Assembly: GCA_037447655.1 (NCBI GenBank) | Contig: JBBHKE010001606.1 | Location: 49,224 to 113,223, forward strand | DNA length: 64,000 bases | Direction: 5' to 3' | DNA from: Zygnema cylindricum | Taxonomy: Eukaryota > Streptophyta > Zygnematophyceae > Zygnematales > Zygnemataceae | Part shown: in pieces, positions 10,391 through 21,879 of the stretch | How positions within the stretch are numbered: the first letter of the stretch is position 1 | How the letters are laid out: the number at the start of each line of letters is the position of its first letter | Notes under the pieces: generated by a model | Told to the model about the DNA's origin: nothing | The model's database searches: none | What the model saw: only the letters and a program-made list of their open reading frames with translations | Program-made: the position numbers and the translations under genes

Positions 10391-11600
10391 AAAGTATATG
10401 ACATTAAGAGAAATAGAGTCATGGTAGCCAAAACATCATAGTGAAAGATGAGGGAAAAGGATTAGATGTATTTAGTCAGCGTACAGATGAAAAGAAAGAT
10501 CGCAGTGTTGATTATATCTTTTTGGAGGAAAATGCTATGTTTTTTAGAAACAATATAGAAAATGCATCTACATCAACTAAAAGTGACTTGCAATCATCTC
10601 CTTTACCAAAAACAGGAATTGTTATGCCTGAAAGAGTTACAAACTCTCCTCTACCTCAAGCTGAAACTGAATCACAAGAAGAATCACATATATCGAGGAG
10701 GAGGACTCAACCGTCTATACCAACGACACAATTTCCAAATGGAGTTAGGCGAAGTGCGCGACTCAGGGGAGAAAATGCAGCCTTTGCTCACTCATCACAC
10801 AAAAGAGCCTCTAACGTTGATAAAAGCCTTTCGAGTAATGAAAGGGAACACATGGTGGAAGCAATCAACGAAGAAATGAAGTCCATCATGTAGGCCCAAA
10901 CATGGGATCTGGTGGAACTTCCTCCAAGAAGAAAGGCTATTGGAAATAAATGGGTGTTTAAATTAAAATTGAACCGAGATAATACCATAGAAAGATAAAA
11001 GGCTAGCTTGGTTGCTAAAGGATATAATCATATGGAGGGATGATTAGAAGAAATTTTCACCCAGCCCATCTGTCCATCGCTTACAATGCTGCATAGAGGA
11101 TTTGTCCACGAATGATGCAAACCCCACAGCATGTATTCACTGCGGCAGTTCAGAGTAACAAACCCGAAATCTCCGGCGGCCGGTGCAGCTTAGCGTGAAC
11201 AAAAGTTATTTGAGTTCTTGACAAGATTAGATTTACCGAGTTAGTCAATATTCATTTATGGATGCGGGCGATAATCTGATGAAAGATATTCCATGATGTG
11301 GATGATCTGCTACTAATCAGTCGAAACAAATAACGAATTGCTAAAGTAAAACACGCTTGTAATTCACAATTTGAAATGAAGGATTTGGGTGAGGCAAAAT
11401 ATATCCTTGGAATACAAGTTGAAAGAGATAGGGAAAAAAAAAGCATTAGGCTAACTCAGAAAGAAGCGATAGAAAACAAGTTGGAAAAATCTGGCTTGGT
11501 TGATGCCAAAGGTTGTGCAACTCCTATGGAGATTAAGCACAAACTTGAAGGAAATGACCATGAGTTTAGAGTCATAATAGATGAGTAACTCAGTCCAGAA
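10391..11600 (+). pseudogene. pol: Copia linker and reverse transcriptase (element C)
   Basis: A low-complexity linker (about 10441-10860) leads to the RT start (AQTWDLVELPP, KWVFKLKLN, LVAKGYN), which carries a TAG at 10891 and a TAA at 10996. From about 11040 to 11250 the RT palm is replaced by sequence without clear RT similarity. DVDDLLLIS, the catalytic YVDD box, reappears near 11300 and KDLGEAKYILGIQVERD near 11376. Inactive. Confidence 0.75.
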
Positions 11601-12287
11601 GACCAAAAGTTTATGTCCCAAGTACCCTACAGACAAGTAGTAGGAAGTTTGATCTAAGTCATAAATTGCACTAGGCCCGATATAGCTGCAGTTGTTGGTG
11701 TATTGAGCAGAAGTCTACAAAATCCATGAAGGAGAGATCGGGAGGCATTAAAAAGGGTCTTAAAAAATCTTGTTGGGACCAGAAATCTTTGGCTTACTTT
11801 GGGAGGGGATAAGGTTGGCATTAATACTTGGAGCGATGCTAGCTATGGGGATGTGCCTAGCAGGAAATCTACAAGTGGGTATGTCATTCAGATTGGAAGT
11901 GGAACTTGTAGTTGGAGCAGTAAACTTCAAAAAGTCACGGCTCAATCCACTATGGAGGCCGAATATATGGCTGCGAGGGCAGGCTTGAAAGAGATACTTT
12001 GGATTAAGGCATTTTTCAAGAATTCGGTTTTACACAACACAAGGTACATATAATATCGTGCAACAATCATGCAACCATTTTTGTGGCTACAAACCTAAGT
12101 CACCATTTTAAGAGTAATCATATGGACACTCAGTTACATTTGGTATGATAGAAAGTATTTGCAAGAGTGGTCAAACTTTGTTATTTGCCTGATGAGAAAA
12201 TGGTTGCGAACATGTTGACAATAGCCCTTCCAGCTCCTAAGTTGGAGTAATACAAAAAACATGTGGTCTAAATGAGAGTGTCTTCTA
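11601..12287 (+). pseudogene. pol: Copia RNase H (element C)
   Basis: Contains NCTRPDIAAVVG-like sequence after a TAA, then TWSDASYGD (first catalytic Asp), STSGYVIQIGSGTCSWSS, AQSTMEAEYMAA (catalytic Glu) and KEILWIKAFF. The CDNQAA block is degraded near 12060. The C-terminal MLTKALPAPK-like tail lies near 12210-12240. The end leads straight into the polypurine tract. Confidence 0.75.
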
Positions 12288-12302
12288 AAGCGTAAGGGGA
12301 GT
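12288..12302 (+). other. Polypurine tract of element C
   Basis: GCGTAAGGGGAG lies directly before the LTR start TATTGG (a decayed TGTTGG). It matches the GGGGAG tracts of A1 and E. Confidence 0.7.
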
Positions 12303-12935
12303 ATTGGAAAGTAAGCTTTCGTCATTCTTATAAATTGGAGTCTAAGACCTAGAATATTTTTTATTATCAACTGTTCAATATTTACCACATTTAGTGTCAA
12401 TGATTTTTGTAGTATCTACCGAAATAGTTGTTCAGCTAAGTTAATGCATACGGCCGCCAATGAATTTGGACGTGAAACTTATCTCTCGGATATTTAGGGT
12501 ATAGATATTGTGACATAAAAAATTGGTCCAAGCACTTAGATTTTTGTCAGTAGATTTTTAGGTGCACCCTGTACAGACGTTTTAGATTTTTTTTAGATCT
12601 TTAGAGTATAAAGTTCAATTAGAAATGATCAGTTGATACAGAATGTACATTCTACACAGAGTTAAGGAAATGAGAGCACTAAGTGCAGTTTAAGTTGTTT
12701 TGTGTTCATTGTTTTTGATTTGCTTGTAGTATAAGTTTGTGTGGTTGAAAGACCTCTTTCATTTGTAGTTACATATCTTATAATAGTGATCTAGTCTTAT
12801 AGGTATTCCTCTTTGGGTTTGCTTTTGCTAATATGTCTAACAATGGCTCAACTCTTGCAAGTGCTCTTATTGGCCCTAGTGCTCCACCCGCTTCTCCATG
12901 GACGAATATCCCAACTGGTGCAAGTGTGACGCAAA
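12303..12935 (+). repeat. LTR C, 3' copy carrying a gag start
   Basis: It begins TATTGGAAAGTAAGC after the polypurine tract. The first 380 bp recur inverted at 13953-14325. Near its end (about 12832) is an ATG followed by a Ser/Thr/Ala/Pro-rich frame like the LTR-encoded gag start of element E, so this family too seems to start Gag inside the LTR. The exact 3' end is uncertain because the downstream sequence changes to another family. Confidence 0.65.
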
Positions 12936-12949
12936 GTGCAAGTTGATCG

Positions 12950-13182
12950 CAGCACAATCAATATGCTTGCTCCATGAGCTCGGATCTATGAAAAGTGGCA
13001 TGCAAAATGTAATGTGTGACTAACAAGATGCAATGCTTATTTCGGCTCATCTAATACACTTCTTTAAACACGAGGGTATTCACTGAACGTCTTATGAAGG
13101 GAGAAAAAAAAAGAGAAAGAAAATAAGAAAGATGTTTTTTTTTTTTTTGGTTGAAAAGAAAGTAGACTAGGAAATAAGGGAG
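12950..13182 (+). pseudogene. pol: RNase H tail remnant of an A3 element
   Basis: Fragments of translation match the A-family RNase H end (MKSGMQNVMCD, ISAHLIHFFKHEG, followed by a lysine-rich run), close to 33200-33390. Stops are present. A degraded polypurine tract (AAATAAGGGAGG) lies at its end. A T run is at about 13134-13148. Confidence 0.6.
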
Positions 13183-13952
13183 GTTAAAGGTAGGTATTTT
13201 CTATGTTCTATTGTAGAAACAAATGTTTTTTTTTTTAGGTTGAAATAGAAAAGAAGCGGGGGCAGTCTACCTCTAACTCCTCTCTATTACCCCCACACTT
13301 GCCGTAGTCACTGAAGGCTAGGGAGCTAGAGTCATGGCTGCCTAAGCTGTCTAAAGAGATAGGGAGTGAAATCTAAGTAGATTTACCAAAAGGGATTTGA
13401 CGAACCCAAGATTTGATAGTGGTACCTACCGTCCGTCAAATCACCTGCAGCCGTTAGCTTTATCCTATAGCCTAGGACCAATGTTGAACTATATTGGGTA
13501 CGATAAATATTTAGATATGTACACGCCAAAGATTCCATTTAACAACTAGAACGAGACCTTCAAGCATTTAACCCACTGTAATTCATATACCGCACAAAAA
13601 TAATGTTGCGAACATTTATTTCGACGGTTCGGACAAAAAGCCGATTTGAATCGACAGCCGTGGTGCCAGCCAAGATTCCGAAATCGTCGCCTTGGTGTTT
13701 TCGGGCATCGCTATCCCGGATGACACGTGGCAATATCCTGGAAGATTAGGGGATCTCCGGAACACGAGATGACAAATCTGGATGTGACAAATGCCATATT
13801 ATGGCGATGCCATACAAGTACCGTATAAAAAGTACTCTGGCACCTGTACTTTCTGTACGGTACAATCATATGATTGATTCGTTCCTCCGTAGTAGGGGGC
13901 TTAAAGAGGGGTTTTAGGACTTAGAATATTTTGGTAGGTAGCCGCCTCTGCT
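13183..13952 (+). repeat. A3 LTR, 3' truncated
   Basis: It runs in the opposite orientation to 8098-9281, with shared GGCAGTCTACC, CTGAAGGCTAG, CCGTCCGTCAAAT and GTAGCCGCCTCT blocks. It stops abruptly at 13952, where inverted LTR C sequence starts. The hairpin TTTGACGAAC with GTCCGTCAAA is present with one mismatch at about 13396-13441. Confidence 0.75.
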
Positions 13953-14325
13953 CTCATTTCCTTAACTATGTGTCGAATGTACATTTTGTATCAAACTCGT
14001 CATTTCTAATTAAACTTTATACTCCAAAGATCTAAAAAAATCTAAAACGTATGTACAGGGCGCACCTGAAAATCTATTGACAAAAATCTAAATGCTTGGA
14101 CCAGTTTTGTCTGTCACAATATCTATACCCTAAATATCCGAGAGATAAGTTTCACGTCCAGATTCATTGGCGGCCCTATGCATTAATTTACTATAAACAA
14201 CTATTTAGGTAGATACTAAATCATCCACACTAAATGTGGTCAATATTGAACAATTGATAATCAAAAATATTCTAAGTCCTATGCTCCAATTTATAAGCTT
14301 ACTAATGCTTACTTTCCAATAGCCA
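13953..14325 (-). repeat. LTR C fragment, inverted
   Basis: The reverse complement matches 12303-12690 closely, including CGTGAAACTTATCTCTCGG and the TTTAGATTTTTGTC block. With the upstream copy it makes a head-to-head pair about 1.3 kb apart. Confidence 0.8.
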
Positions 14326-14480
14326 TAAGCTTTAAACAGATGACGTTCACATCCACCGTATTGAAAGCATTGGAAACGTCGACGTGAAGTACAAACCAAT
14401 CCGAATTTACATCGAAAGCCAACCGGTGGACCACGCCTCACAACCGATCTTGGGCTACCCAAACCCGATGAGAGAGAAAT
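14326..14480 (-). pseudogene. Non-LTR-type RT fragment with catalytic motif A
   Basis: The minus strand reads GVVHRLAFDVNSDW and then VLHVDVSNAFNTVD, a good match to RT motif A of non-LTR elements (hhhDhxNAFN) and to the conserved block ahead of it. It probably continues the RT at 15502-16640, the two parts being separated by the LTR fragment at 14585-15490. Frames on either side are broken. Confidence 0.6.
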
Positions 14481-14584
14481 AATCATAAAAAGTGGTTAGA
14501 GCCGAGACGTTGATTTTGGAAAGTCAGCGCCTCCAGAAATTAGTGTGATCGAGAAAAGATACTAAATGAAGCGTAAAGGGACAC

Positions 14585-15490
14585 GCGTCGTCACTTAAGA
14601 ACAGAACAAGCATTTTCGGGATGGCACCGACATCTACATACGCGTGTGACACACTGAACGGAATAACGTAACTGCGACGCAGATGGGACAAAGCACCTGC
14701 GGCGCAGATGGGTCAAAGTAGCTGCGACGTAGAGGGGAAAAAGCAACTGCGACACAGAGACAGGACAAAGCAACTACGACTATTTTGGAAATGATTCGGT
14801 ACAAGACGAGGCAGCTGCGACGAAGCTGCGGTGACGTTGAATATGATCCAAAACGGGACATCGCAACTGCGGTTGATATGAATCGAGTTAATGGACGAGA
14901 TTCATAAAAGGATCACATGTGATTTGCTGGCAGGTGTTTTCGCAACATTTGAATGGACGTATCCGGACAATTATAACTAAGCCGGCGGCAATTAATTGTA
15001 CAATCACTTAGTGGTGATCTCTTAGTAATATTGGTTGTACTGTGATAGATTAACTTTAGCATGATTAGGAGTACTTAGATCTTAGTGGCAGTTTGGTTCT
15101 TGGACATATCTCTCAAAAACACTTGTATAGTAGGTACAACACTATGTTATAGGACAAATAGGAGTAGAAACTCACTACGAGTATAAGAGTTAGGACGTAG
15201 AACATTTTGTGTATCCTGACTTCCAGACTGTGTACTCTGCAACTTGTTTTTGGGAAACTTCTGAGTTGCATATCTTTTTGTTCTTTGGATCAATTGAGCT
15301 GAAACTTTGGGAGTTGTTATTCTTTGTGATATTCTATTTTGTGGTATAATTTGAAGATGTTTGGATAGTTGCATCAGATTTAGTGAGCTGTAGAAAACAG
15401 CTGTTTGGTAGGATTATTGGTTAGCTTCTATGAGTGAATTATGTCTACTTCTACTACTACTGGTGCACCCCCTTCTCCAATGCTCCAATG
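14585..15490 (+). repeat. Copia LTR fragment (B/E type) with gag start
   Basis: Contains several GCAGCTGCGACG-like units as in LTR B (27600-27760), then AAGAGTTAGGACGTAGAACATT as in the 3' part of LTR B, and ends near TTGGTTAGCTTC and an ATGTCTACTTCTAC start, matching the LTR-borne gag start of element E. Sequence then changes to the non-LTR RT. A short GCACCCCCT.CTCCAATGCTCC duplication sits at the junction (15466-15512). Confidence 0.6.
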
Positions 15491-15501
15491 GGCAGCACCC
15501 C

Positions 15502-16866
15502 CTACTCCAATGCTCCAGTGGTCCTAGAACAACAGAGACATATCGCACGAGCCACCAACCTATATAAAACCTCTCCCACGGCAATAGGGCGGATCCCTCC
15601 ATTAGGTTTGGCGACCGCCACAAGGCGAGACGCCATGAGAAGATCACAAATCCGAGGGGGAACATTCCCACTAGTAATAAGAGAATATACTCGAAAAAAT
15701 ACATAAAAGCCCCGAGCACCCGATTCAGGGGGCAAAACATCGCAAAACAACTCATACTCTGTGCTCGAGGCCCTGGTTGAAAAGTGAGGAGAAGAGCTAA
15801 GGGCCTTAATGAAAACCTCCCTATTTAAAGTAAAACTTTTAGAAGGCTCAAAGGCGTGGATAGAAGGGGGTAAAGGGGAAGGTGCAGGGGGGTGATTAGC
15901 TCGAAAGACCTCAATAGTGGAAGAAGATGGGGGGGTAGGAGTGAATGGTTGTAGGGCCTGAACTGCTCGAGAAAGCTCACCAACACAGCCTAAATAAAAA
16001 TACTCGACGATAACAGGCTGGGACATGTGACTGCCTAGATGGGCCACGCGGTGTGAAAGAGGCGCTCGATACCCGATCCTCATGTTCGGCGTGGAAGGCC
16101 TTCCAGTCATCACAAAGGAATCGGCGACAACGCGCCATAGTCTCACTAGCCCTACTACCCCCTCCGCGACCAAGAAGGACTAGGACCCAGAGAGAACACA
16201 TAAGAAGAAGGTGCAAGGAGATATGTTTGCCGGATTTGAAGGAATGTGGGACAAGGGGAGGTAGAGGGCATCTTGTACTATTGTCCGCACAACCTTAAGA
16301 ATACGGGTGTATAACCGCGGGCGGGGGGCTCCCAAATCATAAGCCCCCAAAAGATCTAAGTCACGGACAAAGTTCCAGTCCGCATCTGTGGGGTCGGACA
16401 TAAGTGTGGTCGATGATGGTTGAGGAGAGGAGATGGACGAAAGACCACTAAAGGCTATATAATGTCGACAACTCCGTGTATGACGAGCAAAACCGACACT
16501 AGCAGCAAAAAGGTTGTGACACCCAGGACATTCCAGGCGCGTAAAGGCTGGTTTACGAGGTTTGGGTGGAGGTGGGGGAGGGAAAAGGGGAAAAGAAGTG
16601 TTTTTGGACATGGTCAATAAATCAAAGAAGCCATACGAATTGAGAGTGGGAGGAAGAGAAAATGTGGGAGAGGAAAAGGGACCATGTGTGATGGATGGTG
16701 AAAATGGTAGTGGGCCAAAAAAGAACATGAAGTTTGATACTGAAAAAGAGAGAGATGTCAAAATAGTGCAGCATGACAGCATAGCAGTGTACGCTGCATA
16801 TTGTATTCGTATTGCGTTGCGATGTCGACCTAGCACAGCGTAGCAGCACAGCAGTACACGCTGCAT
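15502..16866 (-). pseudogene. Non-LTR-like RT ORF with N-terminal zinc finger, broken
   Basis: The likely start is the ATG at 16611 after a proline-rich leader. Around 16500-16545 it has CPGCHNLF followed by an HTRSC pair, a CCHH/CCHC-type finger. Downstream, frames shift twice (near 16200 and 16170). VAKPNGGIRPIAVGEVLYRL near 15560 is the block before RT motif A found in non-LTR reverse transcriptases of this type. The reading ends where copia LTR sequence begins (15490), and motif A is found separately at 14330-14480. No endonuclease domain is visible. Sequence 16640-16866 is probably upstream of the true start. Confidence 0.6.
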
Positions 16867-16964
16867 ACTGTATTCATATTGCGTTGCGAACTAGCGTAGC
16901 GTAGCAACATAGAATTACACCATGCATATTTTTATAGGTGCACGAAACTAAATTTTCGGGGGAG
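16740..16964 (+). repeat. Diverged minisatellite and polypurine tract before LTR B
   Basis: Two or three units of about 75 bp contain GCTGCATA(T/C)TGTATTC and TATTGCGTTGCGA. The same kind of array precedes the other LTR B at 27170-27360. It ends AATTTTCGGGGGAG, a polypurine tract directly before the LTR start at 16965. Its presence upstream of the 5' LTR suggests that another B element once lay to the left. Confidence 0.6.
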
Positions 16965-17539
16965 TGTTGTTTTGAAAAGTTTGTTTCGTGCGTATGCGAC
17001 AGTTCGTACACTATGGAATTTAATGTGGAGGTTTGAATGGATTCATGGAGTGGGGGAGCGAACGAACGAATATAATTTAAGTGATGTAAAAGACTCATTA
17101 AGTGGCGTGTAGAAGCATTGACAAATGGATGGCGGATCGCGAAGCGATCCGATGTGGAATAAACGAAATGTTGAAACAGGCACTGCCGGTACGGCGCTGT
17201 TGTGACGCAGACAGGACAACGCAACTGTGGTTATTTTGGATGAATATGCGTCGCTAGTACGGAGCAGCTGCGACGCCGACGAGTCAACGCAGCTGCAGTT
17301 ACCTTGATATGATCCGTACGAACAAAGCAGCTGACGCAGCTGCGGATAATGTAACTAGTATAGTTTTTGAGTAATGATATTTGTTTAGTGATTACTTAGT
17401 GGTAGCTTGGTTTTTGACGTACAAAGATTATGGAGATGTCGGTGTAAATATTATGTACAATATAGGTTTGTCTTTTTGCTAATTAGTTATTAGTGTAGAT
17501 TTGTTCGGTCTGACATACCTCGAACTATTCGGGTATACT
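16965..17539 (+). repeat. LTR B, 5' copy, left part
   Basis: It begins TGTTGTTTTGAAAAG after the polypurine tract and matches 27383-27975. It is interrupted at ATACT (17535-17539) by element A2 and resumes at 24027. Contains repeated GCAGCTGCGACGC units. Confidence 0.85.
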
Positions 17540-18595
17540 TGAAACTATGAGACCTCCATAAGTCCTCAGAGTGGACAGCTTCCAAGAAGCCTCTAGGATA
17601 ATCTGACCCCTTTGTGTTTCAGCGAAAACAACTGCCTCCCTGGCAGACAAAATCTCTGACCACGTGCACACATGTGAAGGCAAGACTCCCCTAAGTCTAT
17701 AGCAAAAAGAATATCTGAATTTGCTCCCCTAAGCAGTAAGTTATGGAGGGTCAAAGTTGACATTTTCTACAGAAGCTCTCTGGGAGAGAGGGTCCTATCT
17801 CCTAATTTTTCTAAGTCCTATCTCTCTCACAGACTCTATCTTCTGATGTACGGAACCAATCAGGATACAGTTCCGTACGAAAAAGTACAGCTGCCGGTGT
17901 ACTTTGTGTACAAACATTGTACGATATAGCCTAAATGTCGACACATGTCATATCTGGATTCGATGCCATAATCTCCGGAGATTCCACGATCCAACGTAAT
18001 TTTGCCACGTGTCATCCGATGTGGTGATGGCCACAAACCGCCGAAATCTTATTTCGCGATCTTGGCGCTAATTTCGGCCGTCCGATTAAATTCGGATTTA
18101 ATCGTAGCCGTAATAAATACATGCGCGGTATTCGTTTCACTTACGAAATAAATGCGCGGTATTGATTTCTTGTTCGTACCGAAATCCGTACTTTATATAT
18201 TACCGGGTCTATGTATCACGTAATCCATTACAGTTAAATGATTTAACGTACGTATACATATTTAAATAAATATCAAACCCTATAGTACGTAACACTAATG
18301 TTAGACTTAACGGCTAAGGCTACCGGCTACTTCCAGTCTGCCGGCCGATAGGTACAAAGATCAAATCCTATGGCCGGCATATTCTTTTTTATAAATAAAC
18401 CCCTAACTAATATAAATTTCCCGTAAACCTCTGGATAGCCTAGGTAGCCATGGCTCTAGCTCCCTCTCCAATTTCTCAGTGACTGCGACAAGTTTGAGAG
18501 TTTGGAGAGAGAAGTTAGAGGTAGACTGCCTCGGCTTCTTTCTATATTTCTATTTAGACCTAGAAAATACTAAAAATGGACCATTAATTTCTACA
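17540..18595 (-). repeat. A2 3' LTR
   Basis: Matches 22972-24026 end to end. Contains the hairpin TGCCGGCC (18339-18346) with GGCCGGCA (18372-18379). Its relic of the gag start reads ATGGAGGTCTCATAG, a stop where the 5' copy has CAG. Confidence 0.88.
18339..18379 (-). other. LTR hairpin, A2
   Basis: Perfect 8-bp stem TGCCGGCC/GGCCGGCA with a 25-nt loop, at the position where A1 has GACGGACC/GGTCCGTC and A3 has TTTGACGGAC/GTCTGTCAAA. Both arms change together between subfamilies. Confidence 0.55.
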
Positions 18596-18612
18596 GGGGG
18601 GGGAGGGGGGGG
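18596..18612. repeat. G-tract where the polypurine tract should be
   Basis: Directly inside the A2 3' LTR the plus strand is a G run with a single A. In the element's sense direction this is a polypyrimidine run, opposite to the purine tract expected at this site. Confidence 0.7.
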
Positions 18613-18647
18613 ATGTCAATATGAAATATGTTATTTTATATTTCCCG

Positions 18648-18649
<2 letters not shown>

Positions 18650-18686
<37 letters not shown>

Positions 18687-18731
18687 GTGTGCGTGTGTGC
18701 GTGTGTGTGCGCGTGTGTGCGCGTGCGTGCT
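18650..18731. repeat. (GT)n/(GTGC)n microsatellite
   Basis: GT alternation that turns into GTGTGC repeats, located between the RNase H end and the 3' LTR of A2. Confidence 0.95.
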
Positions 18732-19260
18732 GTACTCTAAACTGATTATTTTGTTTTCTACTTTCTCTCTGACAAAGCTGAGTCTGATGTCCATGTGTTT
18801 GGCTTTAAAATGATGTTTAGGATTGGCAGAAATAGCGATTGCTGCCTGATTATCACAAAATATTTTCTGCACACCACTCTTAAGGTGACCAAGCTCACCA
18901 AGCAAAGACTTGACCCACATCAATTCTTTTACAGCAGAGCAAGAGGCCATATACTCAGCCTCCATAGTTGACTGAGCAATAACCTTTTGTTGTTTGCTAC
19001 TCCAACAGCAAGCCCCATCACCCACATATAATACATATCCAAAAGTGCATCTCCTCATCGGAGCATCACCATAACTGGCATCACTCCAAGTAGTGATGTC
19101 ATGTCAGTATTCTCCCCACCCAATTGCAACCATAGATCCCTAGTTCCTATCAAATATCTAAGGACTCTCTTAGCTGCCTCCAAATCCTTCTTAGTGGGAG
19201 CATTTAGACTTCTACTCAGCACTCCTACAACTGTAGCTAAATCCGGTCGGGTACAATTCA
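18732..19260 (-). pseudogene. pol: Copia RNase H of A2
   Basis: Reading from the RT junction: NCTRPDLATVVG, then a short shift, then FGYVLYVGDGACCWSS, AQSTMEAEYMAS (catalytic Glu), KELMWVKSLLGEL, CDNQAAIAISANP (catalytic Asp) and [10 protein letters not shown]. One frame change near 19055 and another near 19258 separate it from RT. It would remove RNA from the RNA/DNA hybrid during reverse transcription. The GT microsatellite replaces the extreme C-terminus. Confidence 0.85.
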
Positions 19261-20118
19261 TAAAATAGATTTACTTCCCACTACTTGCCTATAAAGAATA
19301 GTCTGCATGAACTTCTGTTCTTCAGGAGATAATTCTTCTTCTAAGACTATGACTCCTTCTTCCTCACTCCCCTCACTTCCCTTCTTCAACTCCATTGAAG
19401 TTGTACAACTATTAGCTTTATCCATTTGAAATTTTTCAAGCATGTTCCCTATTGCTTTCTTTTGAGTCAGTCTTATAATTTTCCTTTTTCGGTCTCTCTC
19501 TACTTGAATTCCCAAAATATATTTTGCTTCCCCCATATCCTTCATTTCAAATCTCCCCTTAAGATCAGTTTTTAGTTAATTACCTTTTTCCATTGATTTA
19601 CTTAAAACAAGCAAATCATCAACATAAATTGTATTAAATATCAAATCTTCCTCATCTTTGAAAACATAGATTGAGTAATCTGAGCTGATCCGAATATATC
19701 CCAGACCGGTAAGAAACTCATCAAGCTTCTTATTCCATTGTCGAGGCGCCTGTTTCAAACCATAAAGAGATTTAATTAGCCGACATACCTTACTCTCCTC
19801 TCCTTCCTCCACAAAACCTCCGGGTTGTCGCATGAAGATCTCCTCTTCCAATTATCCATGGAAGAAGGCTGTCTTGATGTCCATATGGTGCACTTCCATG
19901 TCTTCCGCTGCTGCTAAAGTGAGAAGTATACGGACGGAGGGAAATCTGACCACCGGGGCAAAGGTTTCCTCGTATTCAATTCCCTCCTTTTGTGTAAATC
20001 CCTTTGCAACTAATCTGGCCTTGTAGCGCTCGATTGTGTTATCTGGGTTCACTTTTAATTTGAAAACCCACTTACATCCGATTGGTTTTCGGTTAGGTGG
20101 ACAATCCACCAGCTTCAA
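19258..20118 (-). pseudogene. pol: Copia reverse transcriptase of A2
   Basis: Starts with KPIGCKWVFKLK and RLVAKGFTQKEGIEYEETFA, then HHMDIKTAFFHG (first catalytic Asp), [20 protein letters not shown] (catalytic pair intact), and GEAKYILGIQVERD. TAA codons at 19852 and 19576 interrupt an otherwise continuous frame. Catalytic residues are preserved, so decay is recent relative to C and A3. Confidence 0.88.
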
Positions 20119-20436
20119 GTATCGGCTGCCATGATTGAGGCCATCTCCTCATAGATGGCTGCCTTCCACCGGTTTCTTTCTGGAGAAGTCATCGCCTCTC
20201 CATAACTTTGAGGTCATCTTGATGAGATAGTTTAGTTACCTTGTTATTAACCAGTTTTTCTTGCAGTCTTTTGCTACTTCTGCTCCCCCCCTCAAAATTT
20301 GAGGCCGGAATAGATGGTTCTCATGGATTCTTTCGAACAAACTCGGCTTCTCCCCTATCCCTTGATTCCGAATCAATTTCCACCACGTCTTCCGCTTCGA
20401 GTAGAGTTGTCACTGGAGTTTCCACAGCCGAGTCCT

Positions 20437-21510
20437 TTACGGTCTGATTTGTACCTGCAAGAATGTCATCTTCTCTAAAACCTGGATAGTTAGGAAGCTC
20501 AAAGTCATCGGAATTTTCTGACTCAAATCTGATTTTTTTTTTACTGACTTCGTATATTTGAAGGGATCCACAGACTTTCCTTCATCCATAACTACTAGAT
20601 GCTTTACTAAGATTATATCTTCCCTTTTTAGATCATAAACTCTATATCCTTTAACATCCTCATCATATCCTAATAAGTATCCCGGTTTTCCTTTAGGATC
20701 TAGCTTCCAATTGGACCGATCAGTATCTAGACTGAATACTTGACTGCCGAAAACCTTTAAGTGAGATATGTGTGGTTTTTGGCCTGTCCATCTCTCATAA
20801 GGTGTTTGATCTTTTATAGTTGAAGTAAGAACTATATTTTTGAGGTAATTAGCACAATTCATTGCTTTTGCCCAAAACCTTTTTCCTATCTTCTTATCTG
20901 ACAACATACTTCTAGCACTATCACTTAGTGTTCTATTTAACCTTTCAGCTACCCCATTTTGTTCCGGGTTTTATGGGACTGTCTTTTGGTGTTGGACCCC
21001 ATCTTCCCTCAGAAAATCCTCAAACTGGTTAGAAGTATACTCTCCACCATTGTCACTCGGTATTCTCTTGATTGGAGTTTCATGGAGGTTTTCGCTCCAT
21101 GCTTTGTATTGTCTAAAACAATCCTGAGCTTTGGACTTGTTTTTCAAAAAATACACTCGGGAATACCGAGACCAATCATCAGTGATAGTCATCATAAATC
21201 TCTTCCCCCCCGGTGAGGGTACTTTTGCCGGTCCCCAAATATCTGTGTGTACTAGATCTAGAATTTTTTCTCCCTTATAGGTGGTTGTTTTAGGAAAAGG
21301 TAATCTGTGTGTTTTACCTTGAGCACATCCACTACAATCACTTATATTATCATTCTCACTGAACTTAATCCCTTCCACCACTCCCATCTTTTTCATTTCT
21401 CTTAACTTGTCTAGATTAACATGCCCAAGCCTCTTATGCCACATCATAATATCATGAACACCAGCATAATAAAGTTTCTTCTTTTCATTACTTAAAACTA
21501 GCCTAAACAT
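20437..21510 (-). pseudogene. pol: Copia integrase of A2
   Basis: HKRLGHVNLDKL and CSGCAQGKTHRLPF form an intact HHCC domain. VHTDIWGPAKV, TDDWSRYS, and SDNGGEYTS supply the first Asp and the region of the second, and PEQNGVAERLNRTL supplies the catalytic Glu region. A TAA at 20971 falls where related proteins have Tyr. The GKR-motif region (SHLKVFGSQVF) and an acidic linker follow, continuing to about 20240. Confidence 0.88.
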
Positions 21511-21559
21511 CCCATGGCTACCTTTCTCAGCAATGAAATAGACATCCTCCTCAAAGCTA

Positions 21560-21875
21560 GCAGTAAAGACTCCTTCCCTAGTGCTAGTAAAAAAACCCTT
21601 ATCATTTAATACGGATGTAGAGATGAGGTTTTTGTTCAGCTACGGAATAAACAATACATCGAAAAATGTTACTATGGATGTCTTTCCTTCTACTAACACT
21701 TTCAAATCTACCGATCCTACAAGAGTAGTGGTGACTATCCTCCCATCCCCGTACTCTATCTCTACGGTGGGAATATTTCTTATCTTAGTGAACAGGTGCC
21801 TATCCTTACACATGTGCATGGAGGCACCTGAATCTACAGTCCAGCCTACTTCACCTTTGAATCCACCGTAAGCAC
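21560..21875 (-). pseudogene. pol: Copia aspartic protease of A2
   Basis: The minus strand reads GWTVDSGASMHMCKDRHLF, the copia protease active site (DSGAS), followed by a beta-rich region ending NLISTSVLNDKGF. One stop is seen near 21640. The protease would release Gag and Pol parts from the polyprotein. Confidence 0.75.
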
Positions 21876-21879
21876 ATTT

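Noticed and set aside
16740-17170. CRISPR-like spaced repeats in the GCAGCATAGC region
   Set aside because: Units are diverged and contiguous, with no constant repeat and unique spacers, and the setting is eukaryotic.
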